From: Oscillospiraceae bacterium
GTDB taxonomy: Bacteria; Bacillota; Clostridia; Oscillospirales; Ruminococcaceae
Length of the DNA stretch: 18,528 nt
Assembly (NCBI GenBank): GCA_900768735.1
Contig: CAAGDZ010000072.1
Span: forward strand, 1 to 18,528
Direction of reading: 5' to 3'
Under the pieces are notes generated by a model. The model was not told the origin of the DNA. It ran no database searches and saw nothing but the letters and a program-made list of their open reading frames with translations. Each line of letters opens with the position of its first letter. Within the stretch, counting starts at the first letter, position 1. The position numbers and the translations under genes were made by a program. This document shows, piece after piece, positions 8,010 to 15,377 of this stretch.

Positions 8010-8059
8010 CAACGAAAATGCGGCTTTGCCGTAAAATGTAAACAGAAAAGAGGACGATA

Positions 8060-10741
8060 ATGCTACAGCTGAAAAACATAACCAAGAATTATAAAATCGG
8101 CGACGGCGTGGTAAAGGCACTTAAAGGCGTGAGCATAGATTTCCGCAAGAGCGAATTTGTATCTATACTAGGTCAGTCGGGCTGCGGAAAAACCACCCTG
8201 CTGAATATCATCGGAGGACTTGACAGATACACCGACGGAGATCTTATAATCAGAGGCAAATCCACAAAGCAGTTTAAAAATGCGGACTGGGACACCTACC
8301 GCAACCACTCGGTAGGCTTTGTATTCCAGAGCTATAACCTTATACCCCACCAGACGGTACTGTCAAACGTAGAGCTTGCGCTCACCCTGTCGGGTGTATC
8401 AAAGACAGAGCGTAAAAAGCGCGCAAAGGACGCACTTTGCAAGGTGGGACTGGGCGACCAGCTTAATAAAAAGCCGAATCAGATGTCGGGCGGTCAGATG
8501 CAGAGAGTCGCGATTGCAAGAGCGCTTGTAAACGACCCCGATATTCTGCTTGCCGACGAGCCGACCGGCGCGCTCGACAGCGAGACCAGCGTGCAGATTA
8601 TGGAGCTGTTAAAGGAAATATCCAAAGACAAGCTTATTATTATGGTAACGCATAACCCCGACCTTGCGGAAAAGTATTCAAACAGAATAATCCGCCTGCT
8701 TGACGGCAAGGTGACCGACGATACAAACCCCTACGACGCGGAAAAGGACAGCGAAAATGCTGAGAAAAAGGCGGGCAAGGGAGAAAAGAAGGTAAAAAAA
8801 CCGTCGATGTCGTTTTTCACCGCCCTGTCGCTCAGCCTTAACAACCTGATGACCAAAAAGGCGCGTACCTTTATGACCTCGTTCGCGGGAAGCATCGGTA
8901 TTATCGGCATTGCGCTGATACTGGCGATTTCGTCCGGTGCGCGGCTTTACATACAGTCGGTCGAGGAGGATACGCTGTCAAGTTATCCTATCTCCATCGA
9001 GAGCAGTACGGTTGATATGTCCACCATGATGACCGCGATGATGAAGGCGCGTGAGGACAGCAAGGAAAAAGCCGACAAGGAAAGCTCTGTCATAACCTCG
9101 CAGAATATCATGGGCGGTATGATAAACACCATGATGACCCAGATGCAGTCAAACGACCTCAAATCCTTCAAGGAGTATATCGAGGGTGACGGCAAGGAAA
9201 TAAACGATTATGTAAGCGATATAAAGTACAGCTACGGTACTACCCTGAATGTATTCCGCACCGACAGCGAGGACGGAATCATACAGGTAAATCCCGCACA
9301 GCTTATGGAAAAGCTCGGCATGATGAATGCCGCAAGCAGCTCCGAGATGATGAGCAGCATGATGAACACGGGCTTTAATGTATGGCAGGAGATGCTGGAT
9401 AACGAGGATTTGCTGAAAAGCCAGTATGATGTGCTTGCGGGCAGACTCCCCGAAAGCTATGACGAGGTTGTTATAATAGTAAACAAGGACAACCAGATAG
9501 CCGACTACAGCCTTTACTGCCTCGGACTTATGGACGACGAGCAGCTTATCGACGCGGTCGAAAAGGCGCTGAAGGAAGAAACCGACAAGATAGATTTTAC
9601 AAGCGAGCAAAAGAGCTTTACCTTTGATGAGCTTATGGCGCTGGAGTTCAGCCTTGTACCGACAACCGACTTTTACGAAAAAGAGGACGGCGTATGGGTG
9701 GATAAGAGCGACGATAAGATATATATGACAAGCGTCGCGGAAAAAGCCGAAAAGATAAAGGTTGTCGGCGTTGTACGCCCCGATGAAAACGCGATTGTTT
9801 CCTCCGGCTCTGCGGTAGCGGTGGGATATACCCACGAGCTTACCGAGCGCCTTGTAAATAAGGTAAACGAAAGCGAAATCGTAAAAGAGCAGAAGGATAA
9901 CCCTGACACAGATATATTCACCGGTTTTAAATTCAAGGACGACAGCGAGCCTGAAAAAGAGCTTACCATGGAGGAGCTGCAGGCGTATATAGCACAGCTC
10001 CCCGCCGAGCAGCAGCAGATGATAACCCAGCAGCTTCAGCAGGCGACCGAGATGGGAATGACCGAGCAGCAGATTTTACAGGCATTCAAGGAGAAAATGC
10101 CGTCCGACACGACCGACGCAACCTATGACGGAAACCTGTCAAAGCTCGGAGTAGCTTCGCTCGACTCACCGTCCGGAATAAAGATTTATCCCAAGGACTT
10201 CGAGGCAAAGGAAAAGATAGAAAATATCATAAACGATTATAACGATATGGTAAAGGCGGCAGGCAAGGAAGAACTGCAAATCCGCTATACCGATGTAGTC
10301 GGACTTATGATGACCTCGGTTACTACGATAATTGACGCTATAAGCTATATACTTATTGCTTTTGTAGCTATTTCTCTTGTGGTATCGTCAATCATGATAG
10401 GAATTATCACCTACATCTCGGTACTCGAAAGAACAAAGGAAATCGGTATTTTAAGAGCTATGGGCGCGTCAAAGCGCGATATATCGAGAGTGTTCAATGC
10501 CGAGACGCTTATTGTCGGATTTGCCGCGGGTGTAATCGGTATAGGCGTGACCTTACTGCTGACAATACCTGCAAACGCTATTATCTATAGCCTTGCAGGA
10601 ATCACGGGAATATGCGCTCTGCCGTGGGAGGGCGCTGTGGCGCTGATTATTATAAGCATGGTGCTTACGCTTATCGCGGGACTTATACCTGCAAGAGTAG
10701 CGGCAAAGAAAGACCCTGTAGCGGCACTGAGAAGCGAATAA
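8060..10741 (+). CDS. MacB-like ABC transporter, fused ATPase and FtsX-type permease
   Basis: 893 residues. An ATPase domain (1-220) has Walker A GQSGCGKTT (38-46), Gln90, signature MSGGQ (142-146), Walker B ILLADEP (162-168) and His198. A Lys/Glu-rich linker (228-248) leads to one membrane helix (about 274-292), a 450-residue outer domain, and three C-terminal helices (about 756-787, 817-840, 856-877) with the FtsX-type cytoplasmic sequence ERTKEIGILRAMGASKRDI. This is the four-helix MacB layout, used to drive movements outside the membrane rather than classical transport. The outer domain is rich in Met (ten between 320 and 362, eight between 416 and 445) and has a Gln-rich helix (650-680). 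It is probably induced by the adjacent two-component system. Substrate unknown: antimicrobial peptides or envelope stress are likely, metal is a speculation. AGAGGAC precedes the ATG. Confidence 0.9.
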   Translation: MLQLKNITKNYKIGDGVVKALKGVSIDFRKSEFVSILGQSGCGKTTLLNIIGGLDRYTDGDLIIRGKSTKQFKNADWDTYRNHSVGFVFQSYNLIPHQTVLSNVELALTLSGVSKTERKKRAKDALCKVGLGDQLNKKPNQMSGGQMQRVAIARALVNDPDILLADEPTGALDSETSVQIMELLKEISKDKLIIMVTHNPDLAEKYSNRIIRLLDGKVTDDTNPYDAEKDSENAEKKAGKGEKKVKKPSMSFFTALSLSLNNLMTKKARTFMTSFAGSIGIIGIALILAISSGARLYIQSVEEDTLSSYPISIESSTVDMSTMMTAMMKAREDSKEKADKESSVITSQNIMGGMINTMMTQMQSNDLKSFKEYIEGDGKEINDYVSDIKYSYGTTLNVFRTDSEDGIIQVNPAQLMEKLGMMNAASSSEMMSSMMNTGFNVWQEMLDNEDLLKSQYDVLAGRLPESYDEVVIIVNKDNQIADYSLYCLGLMDDEQLIDAVEKALKEETDKIDFTSEQKSFTFDELMALEFSLVPTTDFYEKEDGVWVDKSDDKIYMTSVAEKAEKIKVVGVVRPDENAIVSSGSAVAVGYTHELTERLVNKVNESEIVKEQKDNPDTDIFTGFKFKDDSEPEKELTMEELQAYIAQLPAEQQQMITQQLQQATEMGMTEQQILQAFKEKMPSDTTDATYDGNLSKLGVASLDSPSGIKIYPKDFEAKEKIENIINDYNDMVKAAGKEELQIRYTDVVGLMMTSVTTIIDAISYILIAFVAISLVVSSIMIGIITYISVLERTKEIGILRAMGASKRDISRVFNAETLIVGFAAGVIGIGVTLLLTIPANAIIYSLAGITGICALPWEGAVALIIISMVLTLIAGLIPARVAAKKDPVAALRSE

Positions 10742-10773
10742 CTCAAATAATTTACATTGGCATTTTTACCCGA

Positions 10774-10801
10774 CCCGCCGTCGTATGACGGCGGGATTTT
10801 T
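10774..10801 (+). terminator. Intrinsic terminator of the two-component/ABC operon
   Basis: A perfect 9-bp stem CCCGCCGTC / GACGGCGGG with loop GTAT, then ATTTTTG. The right arm plus its T-run (GGCGGGATTTT, 10790-10800) is repeated in inverted form at 10826-10836 (AAAATCCCGCC). Confidence 0.92.
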
Positions 10802-10862
10802 GTATCTGTCCGGCATAGTGATAATAAAATCCCGCCCTTTTCCGAAATTTTTTCAAAACCTA

Positions 10863-10891
10863 TTGACAAACAAAAACAAATTGATTATACT
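10863..10891 (+). promoter_or_regulatory. Sigma-A promoter of the GntR/ABC operon
   Basis: A consensus TTGACA (10863-10868), 17-bp spacer and TATACT (10886-10891). This is close to a maximal sigma-A promoter, so tight repression would be expected. Confidence 0.88.
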
Positions 10892-10913
10892 GTATATATA
10901 ACAGATAAACAGT
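10889..10913 (+). promoter_or_regulatory. Candidate GntR operator over the -10 region
   Basis: CTGT (10890-10893) and ACAG (10901-10904) frame an AT-rich core, and a further ACAGT (10909-10913) pairs with ACTGT (10889-10893) as a wider inverted repeat. The site overlaps the end of the -10 box and the start point, so binding of the GntR dimer encoded downstream would block transcription. Inference from position and symmetry. Confidence 0.55.
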
Positions 10914-10939
10914 TACAACCGATGAGAGGAAGTGATTAA

Positions 10940-11004
10940 GTTTGAAAAATCGAAGATTTTTCAAACCCGTTGTTTGTGCCTCGGCAGATTCTCTCGGCAC
11001 AAAC
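10940..11004 (+). other. Two strong hairpins in the GntR leader
   Basis: The first is a perfect 12-bp stem GTTTGAAAAATC / GATTTTTCAAAC with a GAA loop (10940-10966). The second is a 9-bp stem GTTTGTGCC / GGCACAAAC (10972-11004) with a 15-base loop. Neither is followed by a T-run, so they are not plain terminators. They occupy most of the 140-base leader before the start codon and may control mRNA stability or be a small repeat unit. Confidence 0.7.
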
Positions 11005-11035
11005 TGCCTCAATAGGAAAGGATGGTTATTTTTAT

Positions 11036-11404
11036 ATGAAAATACTGCAAAACTCGGATATCCCGATTTACAAGCAGATTTCATCACAGTTTAAGGAACA
11101 GATACTAAACGGCACGCTTAAAAGCGGCGATATGCTCCCGTCTATAAGAGGACTTGCGCGCGACCTTAAAATAAGCGTCATTACAACAATGAAGGCGTAT
11201 GAGGAGCTGTCCGCAGAGGGACTTGTGCAGGCGGTACAGGGCAAGGGGTATATAGTAAACCCGCAGGATACCCAGATGATAAAGGAGCAGCATATAAGAC
11301 TGCTCGAACAGCATTTGCAAAACGCGATAGACAGCTCGCGACTCGCGGGGGTGAGCCTTGACGAGGTAATCGAGATGCTGAGGGTGCTGTATAATATGGA
11401 CTGA
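11036..11404 (+). CDS. GntR-family regulator, YtrA type
   Basis: 122 residues, the short YtrA form. The winged helix is at about 10-78: an N-terminal PIYKQISSQFKEQI helix, then SGDMLPSIRGLARDLKIS, the recognition helix with TTMKAYEELSAEG and the wing QGKGYIV. Instead of a ligand domain there is only a C-terminal helical tail (80-122) for dimerising. Family knowledge: YtrA-type proteins repress their own operon, which usually encodes ABC transporters, and are relieved by cell wall stress in Bacillus. The gene is followed after 44 bases by an ABC ATPase gene and two membrane genes. An in-frame TTG at 10970 would extend it through the second leader hairpin and is disfavoured; AGGAAAGGATGG lies 10-20 bases before the ATG. 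Confidence 0.9.
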   Translation: MKILQNSDIPIYKQISSQFKEQILNGTLKSGDMLPSIRGLARDLKISVITTMKAYEELSAEGLVQAVQGKGYIVNPQDTQMIKEQHIRLLEQHLQNAIDSSRLAGVSLDEVIEMLRVLYNMD

Positions 11405-11448
11405 GCGTGCTTATTTCGGCAGATTTTTCGGTAAAAAGGACGGTATAT

Positions 11449-12324
11449 ATGGATAGCGTAATTAAAATAAACAAGCTTGTAAAGCAGTACAAGGGCTTTA
11501 AGCTCGGTGAGATAGATTTAGAGATACCAAAGGGATTTTCGACCGCACTTATCGGTGCAAACGGCGCGGGTAAGACCACTCTTATGGATATACTCTGCGG
11601 CATAACCGCAAAGACCTCGGGCGAGATAGAATATTTCGGCGAGGGTACGGATATAGACAGCGGGGATATAAAGGAAAAAATCGGCTACTGCGCGTCGCAG
11701 GGATTTTTTCCGGGCAGCTGGAGGCTGAAGGATATAGAGCTTTCCATGTCGTATGCTTTTGAGGGATTTGATAAAGAAAGATTTCATGCGCTTTGCGCCG
11801 AGCTCGGACTTTCAGAGGGTGACGGAGCGAAAAAACAACTGCTAAAAATGTCGGACGGCAACAGAATGCGTGCTTATCTCGCGGCGGTGTTTGCCAGAAA
11901 GACAAAGCTGCTTGTGCTTGACGAGCCGGGCTCGTCGCTTGACCCGCTTATGCGCGACAGGCTGTGCGACAAATTCCGCGGCTATATCGACGAAGGAAAC
12001 GGAGAAAACAGCATAATCTTCTCCACCCACAACATAGCCGACATGGAAAACGCGGCGGATTATGCGGTGTTTATGGCAAAGGGAAAAATCATCGAGCAGG
12101 GCTTTATCGAGGAGCTTAAAGATAAGTACATAATGGTAAGCGCCGATACGGCGGACAGGGAGAAAATATCTCCGCTTATGCTTACATTAAGCTCTGGCCG
12201 CACTACGGCAGGAGGTCTTGCGCTTGCCGAAAATGCGGAGAGGCTTAAAGCTGCGGGCGCGCTCACCGAACAACCGAGCCTGCAGCAGCTCAGCGTAGAG
12301 CTGCTTAAAAAGGCGGAAATGTGA
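11449..12324 (+). CDS. ABC transporter ATP-binding protein (YtrB-like)
   Basis: 291 residues. Walker A GANGAGKTT (36-44), Gln84 of the Q loop (ASQGFFPGSW), Walker B LLVLDEP (154-160) and switch His194 (STHN) are intact. The signature is unusual, KMSDGNRMR (133-141) in place of LSGGQ: the Ser and second Gly are kept, the first Gly is Asp, and the Gln is replaced. A 70-residue C-terminal extension follows. It should power the two membrane proteins encoded next. AAAGGACGG before ATG 11449 decides the start over an in-frame GTG at 11407. The stop codon is 7 bases from the next start, so the genes are cotranscribed. Confidence 0.9.
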   Translation: MDSVIKINKLVKQYKGFKLGEIDLEIPKGFSTALIGANGAGKTTLMDILCGITAKTSGEIEYFGEGTDIDSGDIKEKIGYCASQGFFPGSWRLKDIELSMSYAFEGFDKERFHALCAELGLSEGDGAKKQLLKMSDGNRMRAYLAAVFARKTKLLVLDEPGSSLDPLMRDRLCDKFRGYIDEGNGENSIIFSTHNIADMENAADYAVFMAKGKIIEQGFIEELKDKYIMVSADTADREKISPLMLTLSSGRTTAGGLALAENAERLKAAGALTEQPSLQQLSVELLKKAEM

Positions 12325-12331
12325 GGCAGGC

Positions 12332-13069
12332 ATGAAAGGACTTATCAAGGGTTTTATGATACACTCGGGACGCTATGTCCTGAAGCTGGCGATACTTCTC
12401 CCGCTTTTCTGGAGTCTGCTTTTCGGGGCGGGAACGGCAACAGGCTATTTTGTCGGAAACAATTTCGGAAGCGATACTTCTAAGTCGGCAGAAGCGACAG
12501 GCGAAAACGGGTCGGAAGCAACCGGAGAGAAAAGCAATGACCGCGAAGCGGATATAATTTTCATTCTGTTTATGTGCGTTATCGGCGGTATGACTCCGCT
12601 CACCTCACTCGGTGTTACGTCAAACGCGATGTACAATACGGATGGGTCGAAGTATTTCCGAACCGTGAAAAACGGCAGCAGACGGTTCCTCTCGGCGGTA
12701 AAGGCGGCGTCAGTGCTTGCTCCTATAGCCGCGATTGTGCCGATAATTCTGCTTTATCTCATGCAGAAATACCTGCTGGGCTTTGATACGGCGCTTTATC
12801 ATGCGGTTTCGGGTCTTGTTGCGGCTGTACTGTCGGTAGGCGGCACATATATAGCTATGCTGATTAAAAACAAAACCGTGAGAATAATCGAGCTGGGCGC
12901 GCTTTTTGCGTGTATGTTCGGTATCGCGCTTACCGTCGGACTTCTTGGAATAACGGGTCTTGCTATATGCGCGGTGATCGTTGTGATATTCACAGCCGCG
13001 GCGTATGTGGTATTCCGGCTCAATTTTGAAAAGAACTGGCTGTTTGACAGCGAAAAGTGCAGCAGCTGA
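12332..13069 (+). CDS. ABC-2-like membrane protein, six helices
   Basis: 245 residues with six likely membrane helices (about 16-42, 73-96, 121-145, 154-178, 183-204, 206-228). Between the first two lies a polar loop of about 30 residues with a short repeat, EATGE, twice (54-58 and 62-66). A cytoplasmic loop at 100-120 (YFRTVKNGSRRFLSA) is a candidate coupling helix for the ATPase encoded just before. No specific family was recognised; the ABC permease role comes from gene order and membrane topology. It starts 7 bases after the ATPase stop with a weak purine-rich ribosome binding site, suggesting coupled translation. Confidence 0.75.
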   Translation: MKGLIKGFMIHSGRYVLKLAILLPLFWSLLFGAGTATGYFVGNNFGSDTSKSAEATGENGSEATGEKSNDREADIIFILFMCVIGGMTPLTSLGVTSNAMYNTDGSKYFRTVKNGSRRFLSAVKAASVLAPIAAIVPIILLYLMQKYLLGFDTALYHAVSGLVAAVLSVGGTYIAMLIKNKTVRIIELGALFACMFGIALTVGLLGITGLAICAVIVVIFTAAAYVVFRLNFEKNWLFDSEKCSS

Positions 13070-13083
13070 AAGGAGTGGCAGAT

Positions 13084-13764
13084 ATGAATAATTTTAAAAG
13101 CACGATGCGTTTTCTGCTAAGACGCTGTAAAAGTCCGCTTGTTTTCGGCTTGCAGGTGTTTTTCCTGCTGTTCTTCTGCGGCTCCTCGGCAGTATTCAGG
13201 GAGCAGATAGGCAGTGAGGATTATATGACAAGCACGGTGTTTACTCTTATCGGTACGATGGTTGTCGTGGCGCTTGTACAGCTGCATTATAACGATTTGT
13301 TTGTCGCACGGTATATAAGAAACAGCCCTTATTATAAGACTGTTATGACAAAGGCTCTGCCTGTGATGGGCATGATAAGCTCGCTTGTCGTAACCGCTCT
13401 GGTTATCACGGCAAATATTATCAGCATCGGGCTCGGATTTATCCAGTCGGAGACTCTCGGAGATACGGTCATCATGTGCGCGGTCGGCTGTGGTATAGGC
13501 ACTGTGTTCGGCTTTTCTGTCTACGGATATGCGATAGTGTGCTTTTCGTTTGCCTCGCTGGGCTTTTTATTAGGATTCAGCGATAGGCTGTTTGGTGGCA
13601 GATTAAACGCCGGCTTCGGACTTGATACCGCGACTGCGGCGCTTGTCGGCGCAGGAATATTCGTACTGCTTTGTGTCGTGAGATTTATTCTGGCACGGAT
13701 TTCTTACTGCCGCCGCAGCGCCGGGAACATAAATGCACAGGTCATGGCAAAAAGGACTGTGTGA
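13084..13764 (+). CDS. Second ABC-2-like membrane protein
   Basis: 226 residues, about six membrane helices (17-38, 47-68, 92-119, 127-141, 142-165, 180-205). The loop at 75-90 (RYIRNSPYYKTVMTKALPV) resembles in spacing and character the YFRTVKNGSRRFLSAVKA loop of the preceding protein, so the two probably form a heterodimeric channel on one ATPase. The start at 13084 is chosen because AAAGGAGTGG lies 5-14 bases before it; an in-frame GTG at 13057 would overlap the previous gene and lose the site. It is the last gene of the operon; a hairpin follows. Confidence 0.75.
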   Translation: MNNFKSTMRFLLRRCKSPLVFGLQVFFLLFFCGSSAVFREQIGSEDYMTSTVFTLIGTMVVVALVQLHYNDLFVARYIRNSPYYKTVMTKALPVMGMISSLVVTALVITANIISIGLGFIQSETLGDTVIMCAVGCGIGTVFGFSVYGYAIVCFSFASLGFLLGFSDRLFGGRLNAGFGLDTATAALVGAGIFVLLCVVRFILARISYCRRSAGNINAQVMAKRTV

Positions 13765-13784
13765 AAAATTTATACTTTGCAGAT

Positions 13785-13822
13785 ACCGCGGGCTGTGATG
13801 TCAGCCCGCGGTCTTGTGTATA
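13785..13822 (+). terminator. Terminator of the GntR/ABC operon
   Basis: A perfect 11-bp stem ACCGCGGGCTG / CAGCCCGCGGT with a 6-base loop, 20 bases after the last gene. The tail CTTGTGTATAT is only moderately T-rich, so ending may be incomplete. Confidence 0.75.
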
Positions 13823-13878
13823 TAAACAATTACGATTGTCGATTTTGTGAGAAATAGCCAAAAGTAGCTATAAATATA

Positions 13879-13907
13879 TTGACTTTTTGTCATTTTGGTG
13901 CTAAACT
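13879..13907 (+). promoter_or_regulatory. Promoter of the chemoreceptor gene
   Basis: TTGACT (13879-13884), 17-bp spacer, TAAACT (13902-13907) preceded by TGC (extended -10). An inverted repeat TGAC-ttttt-GTCA (13880-13892) overlaps the -35. It is sigma-A-like; no motility sigma factor (sigma-28) pattern was found, although that is common for chemoreceptor genes. Confidence 0.6.
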
Positions 13908-13940
13908 TTAAATAAATCAGCAGGTTTAAGGAGAAAGACT

Positions 13941-15278
13941 ATGAAGAAAATTATTGAAGGGTTGAAGTGTAAATTCCGCAGTCAGTCGTTTGTTGTAACT
14001 GTTATCTGTATATTCAGCACTTTGCTGATGGCGGCAATTATAATTACCGTCGGTTTAAGTATAAACAAGGTAGTAAGAGAAGGAAATGCAGCAGGAAATA
14101 TTGACTACAGCCATATTGTTCTGTATGCGCTTGTGGGCGGCTATGCGCTTATTTCTGCGGCGGTACTTATTTTTATAATTATTTATTTCAGAAAGGCTGT
14201 TGTAAAGCCGATCGACAAAATCCGCACCGAGCTTGACAACCTCTCTGAGGGCAGACTTTCGGAAGAATTTGACGTGAAAATCAACGACAGCGAGATAGGC
14301 TCTCTCGCAGGCTCGATAAATACTACCAAGTGGCACATAAAAAAGATGACAGACGAGCTTTCGTATCTGCTCACCCAGATGTCCTACGGAAATATCAGCT
14401 TTTCCATAAACTATGAGTACAAAGGTGAATTTGTACCGATAAAGGTTGCTTTTGAAGAAATACTTAACAACCTCAACAGCTCGATTTCTCAGATACAAAA
14501 ATCCGGCACTATGCTGTCCGACGCGTCCGAGCAGGTATCAGCGGGCGCACAGACTCTGGCGCAGGGCACCTCCGAGCAGGAGGAGTCAATCCGCGAGCTG
14601 TCGGAAAATATCGAGGGCATTTCAAAGCGGGTACACCACAGTGCCGAAAATGCAAAGCGCGCGAGCGAGATTTCGGGCGAGGCTACAAGCGAGCTACAGG
14701 CGGGAAATGAAGAGATGCAGAAGATGCTTGCCGCTATGAAGATAATCGAAGAAAAGTCAGCCGAGATAGAAAAGATAATCAATACAATAGACAGTATCGC
14801 CTTTCAGACTAACATACTTGCGCTCAACGCCGCAGTAGAGGCGGCACGCGCGGGTGAAGCGGGCAAGGGCTTTGCGGTTGTTGCCGACGAGGTAAGAAAC
14901 CTCGCAAGCAAATCCGCCGAGGCGGCTCAGAGCACGAGCGAGCTTATCAGCGGCACTATCGAGGCGGTAGCAAACGGCACGGCACTCGCAGATTCTACGG
15001 CGCAGAAGATAGAGAGCGTAATGGAGGGCTTCAACACCACAAACGCCCTTATAAGCGAGATTTCGGACGTATCGGCAGAACAGGCGCGGACTATCGAGCA
15101 GGTGCTTGTCGGCGTAGAGCAGATTTCCGCGGTTGTACAGAACAATGCGGCGACTGCACAGGAAAGCGCGTCTGCAAGCGCACTCACCGCGGCACAGGCA
15201 AAGGAACTCCAGACGCTTGTCAAGAAGTTCTATCTGCGCGAAAACGGTCAGGTGCATTTAGACGGCCCGGTAGAGTAA
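13941..15278 (+). CDS. Methyl-accepting chemotaxis protein without an outer sensor domain
   Basis: 445 residues. Two membrane helices (17-40 and 58-83) flank an outer loop of only about 17 residues. A HAMP domain follows (84-135), then a possible second HAMP-like unit (143-190), then the long coiled-coil signalling domain. Its hairpin tip is intact: IAFQTNILALNAAVEAARAG and GKGFAVVADEVRNL (286-320), the contact site for CheA and CheW. Family knowledge: such receptors control the CheA kinase and are tuned by methylation on Glu/Gln residues in the coils. With no ligand domain, sensing is likely in the membrane, in the HAMP units or via a partner protein. No che or flagellar genes lie nearby. 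AAGGAG sits 8 bases before the ATG. Confidence 0.92.
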   Translation: MKKIIEGLKCKFRSQSFVVTVICIFSTLLMAAIIITVGLSINKVVREGNAAGNIDYSHIVLYALVGGYALISAAVLIFIIIYFRKAVVKPIDKIRTELDNLSEGRLSEEFDVKINDSEIGSLAGSINTTKWHIKKMTDELSYLLTQMSYGNISFSINYEYKGEFVPIKVAFEEILNNLNSSISQIQKSGTMLSDASEQVSAGAQTLAQGTSEQEESIRELSENIEGISKRVHHSAENAKRASEISGEATSELQAGNEEMQKMLAAMKIIEEKSAEIEKIINTIDSIAFQTNILALNAAVEAARAGEAGKGFAVVADEVRNLASKSAEAAQSTSELISGTIEAVANGTALADSTAQKIESVMEGFNTTNALISEISDVSAEQARTIEQVLVGVEQISAVVQNNAATAQESASASALTAAQAKELQTLVKKFYLRENGQVHLDGPVE

Positions 15279-15304
15279 TTTTGGGTTATTTTATATATCA
15301 CGCG

Positions 15305-15345
15305 GCGGTTTTGCGTATCGTAAAAATACGCAAAACCGCTTTTGT
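15305..15345 (+). terminator. Terminator of the chemoreceptor gene
   Basis: A perfect 14-bp stem GCGGTTTTGCGTAT / ATACGCAAAACCGC with a 7-base loop, followed by TTTTGTC. Confidence 0.93.
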
Positions 15346-15377
15346 CGGATTTGCCCTCATGAAAGGAATACAGCAAT

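Noticed and set aside
8019..8033. Small hairpin CGGC/GCCG between kinase and ABC genes
   Set aside because: Only 4-6 pairs and no T-run; too weak to call a terminator, and the genes are probably cotranscribed.
9149..9835. Long open frame on the minus strand (228 codons) inside the ABC transporter gene
   Set aside because: It lies wholly inside a gene with all ABC motifs and good codon use; no ribosome binding site or family resemblance. A shadow frame.
10757..10939. 60-codon plus-strand frame after the ABC gene
   Set aside because: It runs through a terminator hairpin and the GntR promoter; no ribosome binding site.
10970..11035. Upstream TTG start extending the GntR protein by 22 residues
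   Set aside because: It would translate through a strong hairpin and add sequence not typical of YtrA-type proteins; the ATG at 11036 begins directly at the conserved N-terminus.
13871..13907. Motility sigma factor (sigma-28) promoter for the chemoreceptor
   Set aside because: TAAA is present at 13871 but no GCCGATAA-like box follows at the right distance; a sigma-A type with 17-bp spacer fits better.
14757..15257. 166-codon minus-strand frame inside the chemoreceptor gene
   Set aside because: Antisense to the conserved coiled-coil domain; Cys/Arg-rich product typical of shadow frames in GC-rich genes.
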